Positions 20,659 to 29,966 of a stretch of DNA of 64,000 bases are shown piece after piece; the stretch's first letter is position 1, and every line of letters begins with the position of its first letter. The position numbers and the translations under genes are program-made. Below the pieces are notes generated by a model. The model was not told the origin of the DNA and did not search any database. It worked only from the letters and a program-made list of their open reading frames with translations. The DNA lies in NCBI GenBank assembly GCA_934277375.1, contig CAKQTZ010000001.1, positions 1 through 64,000 on the forward strand, written 5' to 3'. The stretch is from an uncultured Coprococcus sp. (GTDB lineage Bacteria; Bacillota; Clostridia; Lachnospirales; Lachnospiraceae).

Positions 20659-21660
20659 CTATTTAAACCAGAGATTTAGATCCACATCACCGGATATTCC
20701 CTCAACGGATCCGGATTCTGTATACTGCCAGCCCGTATATTTGTATGGAAAATTCGGAACATTTGCATAATGGGCAAGCCACAGCTCATAATCTCCAAGC
20801 CTGTCCATGTCAAGATTCTGGGCAAACATATTCCTGCTGGCATATATCATAGGTGTATATCCAGCATCCTTTACTGTCTCGCAGAATCCGACTATGCCAT
20901 CCGTCCTCTCATCATTCGTTGCATTGTCTCCCCTCGCCTCGGAATCACCGATGAGCTCAGAGTCGATCACTATAGGATATTTTATGTTCATCTTCTTGAT
21001 CTGTTTTAATACAAACTCCGCTTCCTCAACGCCCTCATCATACGTTATGGCCTGGGTGAAGAAATATACACCGGCAGGAACTTTATATTTTATAACTGCT
21101 GCCTTGTTATCCTCAAAGCTGGAATCAAGCATAAGGCCGCCCTCTGTGTATCCTCTGTAGCCAACGCGCAGCATAACAAAATCTATATCTTTGTTCTGGG
21201 ACAAAACCTCCCAGTCTATATCTGACTGGAATGTAGACAGATCAACTCCCACGAGAGTATCCTTTATACTGTCATCACTATAGTGCATATACCCGTCATC
21301 ACCCGTGAAAAAGCGCTCGGAATCCAGATTGTTCCTCTCCACCTTATCACTGATCTTATAGAGCAGCGCATCAGGTCCAAGCTCACCCACATTTATGTAT
21401 GCCGTAGGGATATAGTTCCAATAGTTGTCATATATAAGCTGTGTTATCTCTGTATCATCCAGTGTATATCCAGCCTCATAACTGAGTCCCGTTGACGCCT
21501 TTGAACTTGTAAAACCACCCGCACGGCCAAAAAGTATTCCTATAATGAGTCCTGCGATGAAACACAAAGCGCCAACCAATATGCACCAGTTTCTGGTATA
21601 TTGCTTTATCTGACGTACATCCATATCGATTACCTGTTTCTTCCTTATATTTTTAAGCAC
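20659..21660 (-). CDS. GH25 family muramidase, membrane anchored
   Basis: 333 residues. A short cytoplasmic segment and one membrane helix (about 24-46) precede an extracellular GH25 lysozyme domain (about 136-333). GVDLSTFQ (D140) and VIDSE (D233, E235) are the catalytic aspartates and glutamate of the family, which hydrolyses the MurNAc-GlcNAc bond. The first codon GTG at 21660 sits too close to GAGGAG; an ATG at 21624 (MDVRQIKQY) is an alternative. It starts 10 bp after the hydrolase-methyltransferase gene, so the two are probably co-transcribed. Confidence 0.9.
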   Translation of the reverse strand: MLKNIRKKQVIDMDVRQIKQYTRNWCILVGALCFIAGLIIGILFGRAGGFTSSKASTGLSYEAGYTLDDTEITQLIYDNYWNYIPTAYINVGELGPDALLYKISDKVERNNLDSERFFTGDDGYMHYSDDSIKDTLVGVDLSTFQSDIDWEVLSQNKDIDFVMLRVGYRGYTEGGLMLDSSFEDNKAAVIKYKVPAGVYFFTQAITYDEGVEEAEFVLKQIKKMNIKYPIVIDSELIGDSEARGDNATNDERTDGIVGFCETVKDAGYTPMIYASRNMFAQNLDMDRLGDYELWLAHYANVPNFPYKYTGWQYTESGSVEGISGDVDLNLWFK

Positions 21661-21670
21661 TCCTCAAGCA

Positions 21671-23419
21671 TCACACGTTATCAAGAAAATGCTCTGTACC
21701 AAGACGCAGATGTATAATCTTATCATACTTCTGCTTTATTGCATGTCTAAATTTCTTCGCTTCCGCGGCAGAGAACATACGCTCCAGATCAGATTCATTG
21801 AGTATGGCCTTATCGTACAATATTCTGTACTTTATATTCCAATCATACATGAGACTGGTACAGTTATCTATACTAACCCTGAGCATACTGCCCTTATTTA
21901 TACCCATAAACACATTTCTGTTCCATCTGTGCTTTGCCACTGAGTTCTTGGCATCAAACACCACCTCAGCTCCAGGAAATTTTCTCCATACAGCATCAAG
22001 AAATGACCTCAGCCTGTCTCTGTCAAAATATCTCATCATATCATAAGCGACAAACAGAATGGCTGTATCCTGAGGCTTTGATATCCTGTCAAGCCAGCCG
22101 TAATCAAACAGCGAACTGGCAATATTTATCTCCCTGTCACGAGGATCCATATACTTCCGCCTGAGTTCGATACGCTCCGGCAGATCCACATTGTACCACT
22201 TTATCCTTCCGTTATCCACTCGGTAAAACATGGTATCAAGCTCACATCCCACATTTACTACAATACCGTCTGCGTAACGGTTTATAAAGTTCTGCACTCT
22301 GCCATCTATAGCTACAAGCCTCTCCATGATAACCGTTCTGTCGTAAAATGTATACTGGGAATTTCTATTTTTATGCTCTATTCCGATCTTGTCTGTCAGC
22401 TTTATCGACTCGCTATCCTCGAACAGTTTCGGGTATCTCTCCGCCATCATGGCCCTGCACCATATATCATTCTCAATATCTGCAGGCACATAATCCGACT
22501 CACCCTTTAAACAATCCATAACCTTTTTGACTATGGTTCTGCACTCAGGTATAAGCGGATGTTCAAAATAATCATGTACCACCGAATAATACTGATAATA
22601 TCTCACCTTGACATTCAGTTTATTTGCGTTGTCATACAGTCTTCTCGCATAGCAGTTCAGCATGTCATCGTTTGTGGTGAATATATCCATCTCATCACAT
22701 ATATCCGTGAGATCATAATCCACAGGGCTTGTCATTTCCTGTTTTCCTGTGGCGTTCCTGATCCAATATTGATTCAGGAAATGTTTTATTTCAGGAGAAT
22801 AATAATATTTGTACATGAATCTGTGTTTGTCACTCATGGCCTGTTCCAGATCCGAATCGGCAAACTCTATGTCAAGCACAGGCGAACACAAGACCAGCTT
22901 ATCCGGCCTGCGCTTTCCTGTCTTCCAAAGCTGTATAGCTGTCGACAATGCAAGACAGCCTCCTGAGGAATTGCCAAGCAGGACTATTCTGTCAGCTTCA
23001 ATGTTACTGCACAGTCTGTCATATGCCCCGGTCAGCATCTCCACAGCATCTGTCACTGAATGTTCCGGAGCCAGAGGATATATCGGCACAACCGCCCCGT
23101 ATCCTGTCCGCTCAACTGTGTCAAATACAAACTTCCACTCATTGTGGGTTATCTGGTACACAAATCCACCACCGTGAATATATATAAAATATTCCTTAAC
23201 ATTTTTTTGGGCAGGGGTGACATAAAAACATAATCCTCCCTTTTCAAATACTGATCGTATATTCAATTTCTCTTCATTATAAGAAGGAGGATTATAATCT
23301 TCTTTCTTATGTACCTTTATCGCCGACTTATATATGTCAGAGGCTTTCTTACGCCGGTCATCCAGCATAATATGCCCTAGTTTTTCTATTGCTATAGTTA
23401 AATAGTTCTGACTTCCCAT
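21671..23419 (-). CDS. Alpha/beta hydrolase fused to an LCMT-type methyltransferase
   Basis: 582 residues with two catalytic halves. Residues about 1-300 are a hormone-sensitive-lipase-type alpha/beta hydrolase: oxyanion HGGG (82-85), nucleophile GNSSG (S151) and the C-terminal VHDYFEHP (H282). Residues about 315-582 match the leucine carboxyl methyltransferase / polyketide O-methyltransferase family (COG3315): NVGCELDTMFYR (389-400) is the SAM-binding loop and WYNVDLPERIELR follows. One half would hydrolyse esters, the other methylate a carboxyl or hydroxyl group. The ATG at 23419 follows AAAGGTG. The substrate is unknown; the partner gene is a muramidase. Confidence 0.85.
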   Translation of the reverse strand: MGSQNYLTIAIEKLGHIMLDDRRKKASDIYKSAIKVHKKEDYNPPSYNEEKLNIRSVFEKGGLCFYVTPAQKNVKEYFIYIHGGGFVYQITHNEWKFVFDTVERTGYGAVVPIYPLAPEHSVTDAVEMLTGAYDRLCSNIEADRIVLLGNSSGGCLALSTAIQLWKTGKRRPDKLVLCSPVLDIEFADSDLEQAMSDKHRFMYKYYYSPEIKHFLNQYWIRNATGKQEMTSPVDYDLTDICDEMDIFTTNDDMLNCYARRLYDNANKLNVKVRYYQYYSVVHDYFEHPLIPECRTIVKKVMDCLKGESDYVPADIENDIWCRAMMAERYPKLFEDSESIKLTDKIGIEHKNRNSQYTFYDRTVIMERLVAIDGRVQNFINRYADGIVVNVGCELDTMFYRVDNGRIKWYNVDLPERIELRRKYMDPRDREINIASSLFDYGWLDRISKPQDTAILFVAYDMMRYFDRDRLRSFLDAVWRKFPGAEVVFDAKNSVAKHRWNRNVFMGINKGSMLRVSIDNCTSLMYDWNIKYRILYDKAILNESDLERMFSAAEAKKFRHAIKQKYDKIIHLRLGTEHFLDNV

Positions 23420-23648
23420 TATTCACCTTTCCATCAATATGCTTCCCATACTCTTTCAATTATTTTTGCACATGTACATGATATAATCAAGAAATGATTT
23501 TATTTCCTGTTGCATTATCGTCAAATTATGATATTATAAATTGCGACAAGCATGGGCTGTTCCTTATATATCCGGACTGCAAATGCTTGTTTCACTGTAG
23601 ATTGACCAATAGTCTGTTTTTTCAGACAACAGCAGAAAGGCAGAACAT

Positions 23649-24035
23649 ATGAATATCACTATGTTAAAAAGCAAGATCCACAGAGCCGTGGTAACCCAGG
23701 CAGAGCTCAATTATGTGGGAAGTATAACTGTAGACTCAGAGCTTCTCAAAGCGGCAGGGATTCTTGAATATGAACTGGTACAGATTGTAGATATAGATAA
23801 CGGAAACCGTTTCGAGACATATACCATCGCCGGTGAGCCAGGTTCAGGTGTAATGTGTCTCAACGGTGCCGCAGCCAGACAGGTACAGGTCGGTGATCAC
23901 ATAATACTTATGTGCTACGCTTCCATGACTCCGGAAGAGGCTGAGGAACACACGCCTAAGGTTGTATTTGTGAATGATGACAATTCTATATCGCGTATAA
24001 CTGACTACGAAAAGCACGGTGAATTATTCAGTTGA
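23649..24035 (+). CDS. panD: Aspartate 1-decarboxylase
   Basis: 128 residues. It makes beta-alanine from L-aspartate for pantothenate and CoA synthesis. The enzyme is a pyruvoyl protein that self-cleaves at Gly-Ser; here YVGSITVD contains that site. Other family blocks are [32 protein letters not shown] and ILMCYASM. The ATG at 23649 follows AGAAAGG. panB and panC are not adjacent. It stands alone, convergent with a HAD gene, with a shared terminator after it. Confidence 0.95.
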   Translation: MNITMLKSKIHRAVVTQAELNYVGSITVDSELLKAAGILEYELVQIVDIDNGNRFETYTIAGEPGSGVMCLNGAAARQVQVGDHIILMCYASMTPEEAEEHTPKVVFVNDDNSISRITDYEKHGELFS

Positions 24036-24089
24036 TCCAGACTCATCACACCGACATCCGAGCATTTGATTATTCAGTTTTACCATATT

Positions 24090-24183
24090 AAAAAAGAACT
24101 ATTCTTTGTTTAAGTTTCATCAAAAATGTTCAATATATTTTGTCCAACGTTTTGATACTTTTCACATTGAATAGTTCTTTTTT
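24090..24183. terminator. Bidirectional terminator between panD and the HAD gene
   Basis: Arms AAAAAAGAACTATTC (24090-24104) and its exact complement (24169-24183) enclose about 64 nt containing a second short stem (ATCAAAA/TTTTGAT). T runs are present on both strands. It serves the convergent panD and HAD genes. Confidence 0.75.
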
Positions 24184-24184
24184 A

Positions 24185-24925
24185 TTATTTCTCTTTCAGC
24201 AGAAGATCCCCCAGCATATGCATATCAACTTCGTCCATAACTATGTCTGCTCTTATGGTTCTGGAATCATCGTCCACAGGAGAGATATTGGAATGCACAT
24301 AACACGTGTGCAGCCCCGCCTGTCTGGCCGCTATAATATCACACACTGCGTCATTTCCAACCATTATCGACCTGGCAGGATTCAGATGATTTCTCTCCAG
24401 CAGCTGCTGATAGAATGCAGCATCCGGTTTCATTGCTCCAAAATCAGAGGACAGAGATATGTCCTTAAAATAATTCTCTATTCCCAGTTCCTGGATCTCA
24501 GGCAGAGTAAATACTCTCTGGGCATTTGACAGGACATATAGATTTTTCCCCGAAGCAACAAGCCTCTCCAGCAAGTCAACAGTGCCATCATACAATTTTA
24601 TATGCTCAGTTGATGCCTTCCTGAATTCTTTTGCAGCAGCAACCGTGAGCTCTGCACAATCACATGGATCCTGATTACTTTTCACCGTCAGTTTCTCAAA
24701 CACATCAAGTATCTGAATCTCCGGAAACTTGAACCTTCTCTTGGCCATGGCCTGTTCTGCCCTACGGATCTGCCTTTTGTATCTAGATCTCAGCCCGGCA
24801 GGATTGTACTTTACTCCATGCTGTGCATAGAATTCACACATATGCTTCCACACAGATATATCCTCCTCATCGGTATGTATATCTATCAATGTTCCATACA
24901 GATCAAATATTATATTATCGTACAT
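24185..24925 (-). CDS. HAD family hydrolase
   Basis: 246 residues, HAD subfamily IA phosphatase fold. Motif I FDLYGTLID (D8 nucleophile), motif II LSNA, motif III lysine in GAMKPD and motif IV MVGNDAVCDI are in order, with a helical cap between motifs I and II. The substrate (small phosphate ester or nucleotide) cannot be told. The ATG at 24925 follows GGAGG. It is the last gene of a minus-strand run with UPF0340, GNAT and DUF4097 genes. Confidence 0.92.
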   Translation of the reverse strand: MYDNIIFDLYGTLIDIHTDEEDISVWKHMCEFYAQHGVKYNPAGLRSRYKRQIRRAEQAMAKRRFKFPEIQILDVFEKLTVKSNQDPCDCAELTVAAAKEFRKASTEHIKLYDGTVDLLERLVASGKNLYVLSNAQRVFTLPEIQELGIENYFKDISLSSDFGAMKPDAAFYQQLLERNHLNPARSIMVGNDAVCDIIAARQAGLHTCYVHSNISPVDDDSRTIRADIVMDEVDMHMLGDLLLKEK

Positions 24926-24994
24926 GCCGTACCTCCAAATGTAATGTATATTATATCCGTGTTACAGGTCTGGAGCAAATCTGCCAGCCTTAAC

Positions 24995-25819
24995 CTACAG
25001 ATAACATGCCCTCGCCCCGCCAATGTATTTCGCTCTTGTCCTGGCCATAACAACATGGGCGCTGCCCACCATATTATGCTCGGATCTCACTGGAACTGCC
25101 ACTGGAGCAAGGTGCATTCCTATAAGAGTATCTCCTATATCTATGCCTGCCTGAGCCTGTATCTCCTCTATAGCAACTGGTTCCTCCATATATGCATAAG
25201 CCGCCGTTGCAAATGAGCCTCCCGCTTTAAGCTGTGGTACCACATTCACAATCGGGATCCTGTTTGCCCTGGCATATGCCTTTTCCACTATTATAGCCCT
25301 GTTGAGATGTTCACAACACTGGGCCGCCATATACACACCTGTACCAGCCAGTTCGTCCTGTATCGCCTTTGCGATGCATTTTCCTATCTCTTCACTCGAG
25401 AATGAGCCTATACGCATATTGGCCACTTCACTGGAAGAGCATCCCACAACAAGTGCATCTCCTGGCTCAAGCCCGGCAACAGCAAGCAGATCCTTTACAG
25501 CGCCTCTCACCTCATCCTCTATCTCTTTCATGTGCGTAAACTTCTCTGTTGACAGGCCTTTGCCCGCCGGTCTAAGGCCATTTTCAGCCTGTATGTCATC
25601 ATGTGCCCAGTTGCCCTGCGCATCCTCTGACATCTGGTCTGTGTTCTCTTCATCAGATATGTCCTCATATTCATCCCTGTCTATAGGCACTGGAACACCC
25701 GTCTTTCCGAGAACAGTTACTCCTCCATACCATGTGCTGTCAACATCGAGAACATCCCCGATATTATACTCCATTGAATACTCATCTTTTTTCTGTATTA
25801 TCTTTACTTTCTTAGCCAT
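24995..25819 (-). CDS. UPF0340 (TIGR01440) protein with an N-terminal extension
   Basis: 274 residues. Residues about 95-274 form the UPF0340/YwlG family domain (ALVVGCSSSEVANMRIGS, AAQCCEHLNRAI, HNMVGSAHVVMARTRAKYIGGARACYL), whose function is not known. The family is usually about 180 residues; here about 93 extra residues precede it: a possible small beta barrel (GDVLDVDSTWYGGVTVLGKTG) and an acidic linker. One continuous frame with no internal start of note supports a true fusion. The ATG at 25819 follows AAAGGAGA. Confidence 0.85.
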   Translation of the reverse strand: MAKKVKIIQKKDEYSMEYNIGDVLDVDSTWYGGVTVLGKTGVPVPIDRDEYEDISDEENTDQMSEDAQGNWAHDDIQAENGLRPAGKGLSTEKFTHMKEIEDEVRGAVKDLLAVAGLEPGDALVVGCSSSEVANMRIGSFSSEEIGKCIAKAIQDELAGTGVYMAAQCCEHLNRAIIVEKAYARANRIPIVNVVPQLKAGGSFATAAYAYMEEPVAIEEIQAQAGIDIGDTLIGMHLAPVAVPVRSEHNMVGSAHVVMARTRAKYIGGARACYL

Positions 25820-25881
25820 ATATATCGTCTCCTTTCAGTATTTACCCACATATCCGATACGATTATCAAAATGGCATCGAA

Positions 25882-26412
25882 TCACATTCTTTTCACTACA
25901 CTATATAAAAGTCTTCCATACATAAGCGTCATAACATCCTCATATTCCTGCCTGTTGACATATTCTCCATATGTCATCATCTCATATGTGACTCCGGCCT
26001 CCCTGACCTGATAATCCAGGCACGCCAGGCCATTTCTCTCATAGAATGCTTTCCGCCTGCACCGCTGTTCATAATTTGGCGCATTTTCATCAAGCGGCTC
26101 TATATTCAGGAACATCTTCACTCCCGGATATCTTTTGTGCACCTGTCTCAATATCTCAGATCCATATCCGCCGTCCCGGGCATTTTCATCTATTGCAAGG
26201 AACATGAGTGTCTTGACTTTCTCATTTCCTATGACATATGTCAGCCCCACAAATCTGCCTCCATCAACGACGGCACTGAACCTGGCCTTTCCCTGATGGC
26301 ATCTTCTGGTAAGCATCCACATGGGAGGTCTCTCCTCCCTGGGAAAAGCTGTGATAAACAGCTGCTTCACCTGTTTCCTATACGGTGCTATATCTGTAAA
26401 TTCTATCTTCAT
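25882..26412 (-). CDS. GNAT family N-acetyltransferase
   Basis: 176 residues. GNAT fold with an acetyl-CoA pocket region around FLAIDENARDGGYGSEILRQV (R/Q-x-x-G-x-G/A-like) and the N-terminal VKQLFITAFPREERPP seen in a Firmicutes GNAT subfamily. The substrate is unknown. It starts 16 bp after the DUF4097 gene, so the two form an operon. The ribosome binding site is weak. Confidence 0.85.
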   Translation of the reverse strand: MKIEFTDIAPYRKQVKQLFITAFPREERPPMWMLTRRCHQGKARFSAVVDGGRFVGLTYVIGNEKVKTLMFLAIDENARDGGYGSEILRQVHKRYPGVKMFLNIEPLDENAPNYEQRCRRKAFYERNGLACLDYQVREAGVTYEMMTYGEYVNRQEYEDVMTLMYGRLLYSVVKRM

Positions 26413-26428
26413 AGTTCAATCTTCTTTC

Positions 26429-27376
26429 TTAATTTTCCAGAGAACCGTCAACATATTTCAATGTTATATTCCCTGAGTCAGTCCTGACGATGCACTTCTC
26501 CCACGCTTTCTCTGAAGATGCGGGCACATTTATATCTCCGCTGTCACTGTCAACCAGTATATATTTGTCAGACAAAAGTGATATATCTACATCACCTTTT
26601 CTCGACTTTACCCACATGATGGCTCCCTCACAGCCCTCAACTGCTATGTCTCCTCTGTCAGTTGTCATGGTCACAGTATTGGAAGCAATTATGTCGTATC
26701 CCTCAAGCAGTCCATTGCCTGAAGAAATGACTATATTGCCTGCGCCAATATTCATAAGAGAAAAGTCCCCACTATCGCCATCTATCTCTATGTGCTCCAT
26801 ATTCATCGTGGCTACAGTCACATCTCCTGACTTCACATCTATATCCGCTCTTTTCCCATCAACTCCAGAGATAAATACATCGCCCTTGGACTCCGTAATC
26901 TCCAGCATATTACATGTAATCCGAGCATTTACCGATATATCGCCAGACTCAGATTCTATAGATACATCCCCGTACTGCGATTCCGGAATATATAATATGA
27001 TATATGGATCATCTCCAAATCCAAGGTCCGATCCAAATGTACGGTTATCTATACAATTTATATGCAGAGTACCCTCATGGACATAAACCGAATGCTTTAC
27101 ATCATCTGAATCGAAATATACAACACTGCACCTGTCATCATCCGTCTCCTTCAGCTCAACATCCATATCCTGGGCAGCCGCTATATCGATGTTCTGAAAT
27201 TCTTTATCTATATATACATACTTTTCTGTATATGAACTTTTGGCTTTTGCTTTCTTCTCCTCTTTCATCGTGAGTCTCGCCTGTCTTCCAAGCACCGCCG
27301 ATATGACCATTACACTCAGCAAAGCACACACCACTATCAATGTAATGGCTCTCATGACCCATTTAGCCGCTTTCAA
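26429..27376 (-). CDS. Membrane-anchored DUF4097 beta-repeat protein
   Basis: 315 residues. An N-terminal membrane helix (about 8-30) is followed by an extracellular part with repeated beta strands of the DUF4097 type (recurrent ESGDISVNA, SKGDVFISG, KSGDVTVAT, DSGDFSLMN, RKGDVDISL). The fold is a right-handed beta helix; no enzymatic role is known. The start is TTG at 27376 after AGGTG. It is first of a probable operon DUF4097-GNAT-UPF0340-HAD. Confidence 0.88.
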   Translation of the reverse strand: MKAAKWVMRAITLIVVCALLSVMVISAVLGRQARLTMKEEKKAKAKSSYTEKYVYIDKEFQNIDIAAAQDMDVELKETDDDRCSVVYFDSDDVKHSVYVHEGTLHINCIDNRTFGSDLGFGDDPYIILYIPESQYGDVSIESESGDISVNARITCNMLEITESKGDVFISGVDGKRADIDVKSGDVTVATMNMEHIEIDGDSGDFSLMNIGAGNIVISSGNGLLEGYDIIASNTVTMTTDRGDIAVEGCEGAIMWVKSRKGDVDISLLSDKYILVDSDSGDINVPASSEKAWEKCIVRTDSGNITLKYVDGSLEN

Positions 27377-27429
27377 ACTTTTTCACCTCATACAGTATCT
27401 TCTACATCCAGTCCATTATATATACAAAA

Positions 27430-27475
27430 CGGATGTATTGCAAATGGGCTTTATAACCCATCTGCAACACATCCG
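27430..27475 (-). terminator. Terminator of mgsA
   Basis: 19-bp stem (27430-27448 with 27457-27475) that is fully paired in the minus-strand RNA if two G-U wobbles are allowed, 8-nt loop, then TTTTGT. It lies 43 bp after the mgsA stop. Confidence 0.85.
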
Positions 27476-27518
27476 TATATATACGCCAGTTTCCACGGCG
27501 TCAGCTTCAGATTTTCTC

Positions 27519-27995
27519 TTATTTACCAAGAGTATTTGCACGGTTGTCTATATTCTTCTGAAAGTTGATGACCTGATGGTCATATGGCTCGTCCATCAGC
27601 TTCGACTGGATCATGAAGTCCGCTGTGGCTTTGTTGTTCGCCATCGGTATGTCGTACACCTGGGCGATGCGGAGCAGAGCCTTCACATCCGGGTCATGCG
27701 GAGCTGCTGTGAGCGGATCAGAGAAGAATACTACGAAATCTATCCTGCCCTCAACAATCTTGGCACCAATCTGCTGGTCTCCTCCAAGTGGGCCGCTGTT
27801 GTAACCCTTCACCTGAAGGTTTGTCCTGTCTGTTATCATGCGGGCTGTGGTTCCCGTTCCACACAGCTCATGCTGACTCAATATGTCTTTGTTGTCCTCG
27901 CACCACTTGATGAGTTCTTCCTTCTTGGCATCATGGGCGATAAGAGCAATTCTCTTCTGCTTTGGTATTGTCATCGTGATGTAATCTGCACTCAT
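27519..27995 (-). CDS. mgsA: Methylglyoxal synthase
   Basis: 158 residues. It converts dihydroxyacetone phosphate to methylglyoxal and phosphate, a bypass of lower glycolysis under phosphate limitation. LIAHDAKKEELIKW, GTGTTA, GPLGGDQQIGAKI (catalytic Asp region) and FFSDPL..HDPDVKALLR are all typical. The ATG at 27995 follows AAAGGAGGT. It is monocistronic, with a terminator behind it. Confidence 0.96.
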   Translation of the reverse strand: MSADYITMTIPKQKRIALIAHDAKKEELIKWCEDNKDILSQHELCGTGTTARMITDRTNLQVKGYNSGPLGGDQQIGAKIVEGRIDFVVFFSDPLTAAPHDPDVKALLRIAQVYDIPMANNKATADFMIQSKLMDEPYDHQVINFQKNIDNRANTLGK

Positions 27996-28379
27996 GTCTG
28001 TACCTCCTTTTTGCCTTCCCGCAATAATTTTACCATATTCTACTATCTGTGAACACCGATTCTACACCCTTACTCTACCCAATCCGCCATTCATTTTCAA
28101 TATAAAACTCTGTAATATAGGAAAAATTTACTGCATTATTACATTTACGAATTTGCCTAACTTTCCTCTGTTTTTTCTTCCATCTGTGTGGTATTCTCTT
28201 ATAGAATGCTTTATAAATTTAAGCATTCTGTGTTATTACATTATTTTGTAAAAATGTTTCTGTCCCCACTCGAAACAGACTCTGTATTTCATTCAAATTC
28301 CGGACAGAATAATTTTTCATAAAGATATACGCAGGCAATTCATGTACCTGCTCAATTATAGTTTAAGGAGATTTACAAG
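27996..28379. other. 384-bp gap between mgsA and the DUF1846 gene
   Basis: AT-rich divergent control region. It holds two hairpins: AGAATGCTT/AAGCATTCT (28203-28211 with 28221-28229), and TTCTGTCC/GGACAGAA (28258-28265 with 28302-28309) followed by TAATTTTTC, which may attenuate the plus-strand gene. A small GCAGG/CCTGC pair lies near the ribosome binding site. No consensus promoter is clear and no gene is supported. Confidence 0.5.
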
Positions 28380-29852
28380 ATGAGAAAAATTGGCTTTGAC
28401 AATGACAAATATCTGTCCATGCAGTCTGAGCATATCAGAGAAAGAATCGGGCAGTTTGGAGACAAGCTGTATCTGGAATTTGGCGGAAAGCTATTTGATG
28501 ACTATCACGCATCCAGAGTTCTTCCGGGATTCGCACCGGACAGTAAGCTTCAGATGCTCCTCCAGCTCGCAGATCAGGCTGAGATGATCATTTCCATCAA
28601 TGCTGCCGACATAGAGCGCAACAAGATCAGACATGACCTCGGCATCACTTACGATCAGGATGTTATCAGACTGATCGGTGTATATAAGGAAAAAGGACTT
28701 TATGTGAGCAGTGTGGTGATCACCAGATACGCAGGACAGTCTTCTGCAGATGTGTTCCAGAAGAAGCTTGAGGCAATCGGCATCAAGGTTTACCACCACT
28801 ATTCGATCGACGGATACCCAAACAACGTGGAGAAGATTGTCAGCGACGAAGGCTACGGCAAGAACGATTATGTTGAGACCACAAGACCTCTCGTCATCGT
28901 TACAGCACCTGGCCCTGGAAGCGGCAAGATGGCTACATGTCTCTCCCAGCTCTACCATGAGAATAAGCGCGGCGTAAAGGCCGGATATGCAAAGTTTGAG
29001 ACATTCCCTATCTGGAATATACCTCTCAAGCATCCTGTAAACCTTGCTTACGAGGCTGCAACAGCCGACCTCAACGATGTGAACATGATCGATCCGTTCC
29101 ATCTTGAGGCGTATGGTGAAACCACAGTCAACTACAACCGTGACATAGAGATCTACCCTGTCCTTGCGGCTATGTTCGAGGGAATCTACGGACACTGCCC
29201 ATACAAGTCCCCTACAGACATGGGTGTCAACATGGCAGGAAACTGCATCGTTGACGACGAGGCTTGTCAGGAAGCTTCAAAGCAGGAGATCATCAGAAGA
29301 TACTATCAGTCAGTAAACAGATTTGTCAGAGACGAAGCAACAAAGGATGAGGTCTACAAGCAGGAACTCATCATGAAGCAGGCAAAGATCACCGTGGATG
29401 ACCGCGCCGTTGTCCCTGTCGCCAACAAGCTTGCCGAGGAGACCGGTTCTGCCGCTGCAGCACTTGAGCTGCCAGACGGAACCATCGTCACAGGTTCAAC
29501 CTCAGACCTTCTCGGTCCTTCATCAGCAGTCCTCCTGAATGCCATCAAGATCCTTGGCGGCATTGACAAGAAGACACACCTGATCTCAAGGACATTTATC
29601 GAGCCTATACAGAAGCTCAAGACCCAGTACCTTGGCAGCAGGAATCCAAGACTACACACAGACGAGGTTCTCATAGCCCTGTCCATGTGTGCCGTATCAG
29701 ATCCAAATGCCAAGCTTGCACTGCAGCAGCTTCCAAAGCTTGCCGGATGCCAGCTCCACACATCTGCCATCCTGTCGGCGGTTGATATGAACACATTCAA
29801 GAAGCTTGGAATTGAGTTTACGAATGAAGCAGTGTATGAGGGAAGGATGTAA
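28380..29852 (+). CDS. DUF1846 family protein
   Basis: 490 residues, about the family length. DUF1846 proteins are conserved in Firmicutes and actinobacteria, with solved structures but no established function. Conserved stretches are IGFDNDKYLSMQSEHIRERI at the start, VTAPGPGSGKMATCLSQLYH (a P-loop-like GPGSGK) near residue 180, and IDPFHLEAYGETTVNYNRD. The ATG at 28380 follows AAGGAGA. Codon use is strongly biased, as in highly expressed genes. It is monocistronic with a strong terminator. Confidence 0.93.
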   Translation: MRKIGFDNDKYLSMQSEHIRERIGQFGDKLYLEFGGKLFDDYHASRVLPGFAPDSKLQMLLQLADQAEMIISINAADIERNKIRHDLGITYDQDVIRLIGVYKEKGLYVSSVVITRYAGQSSADVFQKKLEAIGIKVYHHYSIDGYPNNVEKIVSDEGYGKNDYVETTRPLVIVTAPGPGSGKMATCLSQLYHENKRGVKAGYAKFETFPIWNIPLKHPVNLAYEAATADLNDVNMIDPFHLEAYGETTVNYNRDIEIYPVLAAMFEGIYGHCPYKSPTDMGVNMAGNCIVDDEACQEASKQEIIRRYYQSVNRFVRDEATKDEVYKQELIMKQAKITVDDRAVVPVANKLAEETGSAAAALELPDGTIVTGSTSDLLGPSSAVLLNAIKILGGIDKKTHLISRTFIEPIQKLKTQYLGSRNPRLHTDEVLIALSMCAVSDPNAKLALQQLPKLAGCQLHTSAILSAVDMNTFKKLGIEFTNEAVYEGRM

Positions 29853-29900
29853 GGGACTTCACCAATTTGAAAGAATTTTCACAGCCCTATCTTCCTGTGC

Positions 29901-29956
29901 AGACTACAAAACCGGGGCAGATCTTTTAACATGATCTGCCCCGGTTTTTGTAGTCT
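29901..29956. terminator. Bidirectional terminator
   Basis: Long inverted repeat around a 9-nt loop (29901-29923 with 29933-29956; one bulged base) with GC-rich core ACCGGGGCAGATC and T-rich flanks on both strands. It serves the convergent DUF1846 and DUF1275 genes. Confidence 0.9.
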
Positions 29957-29966
29957 TCAATTTTTT

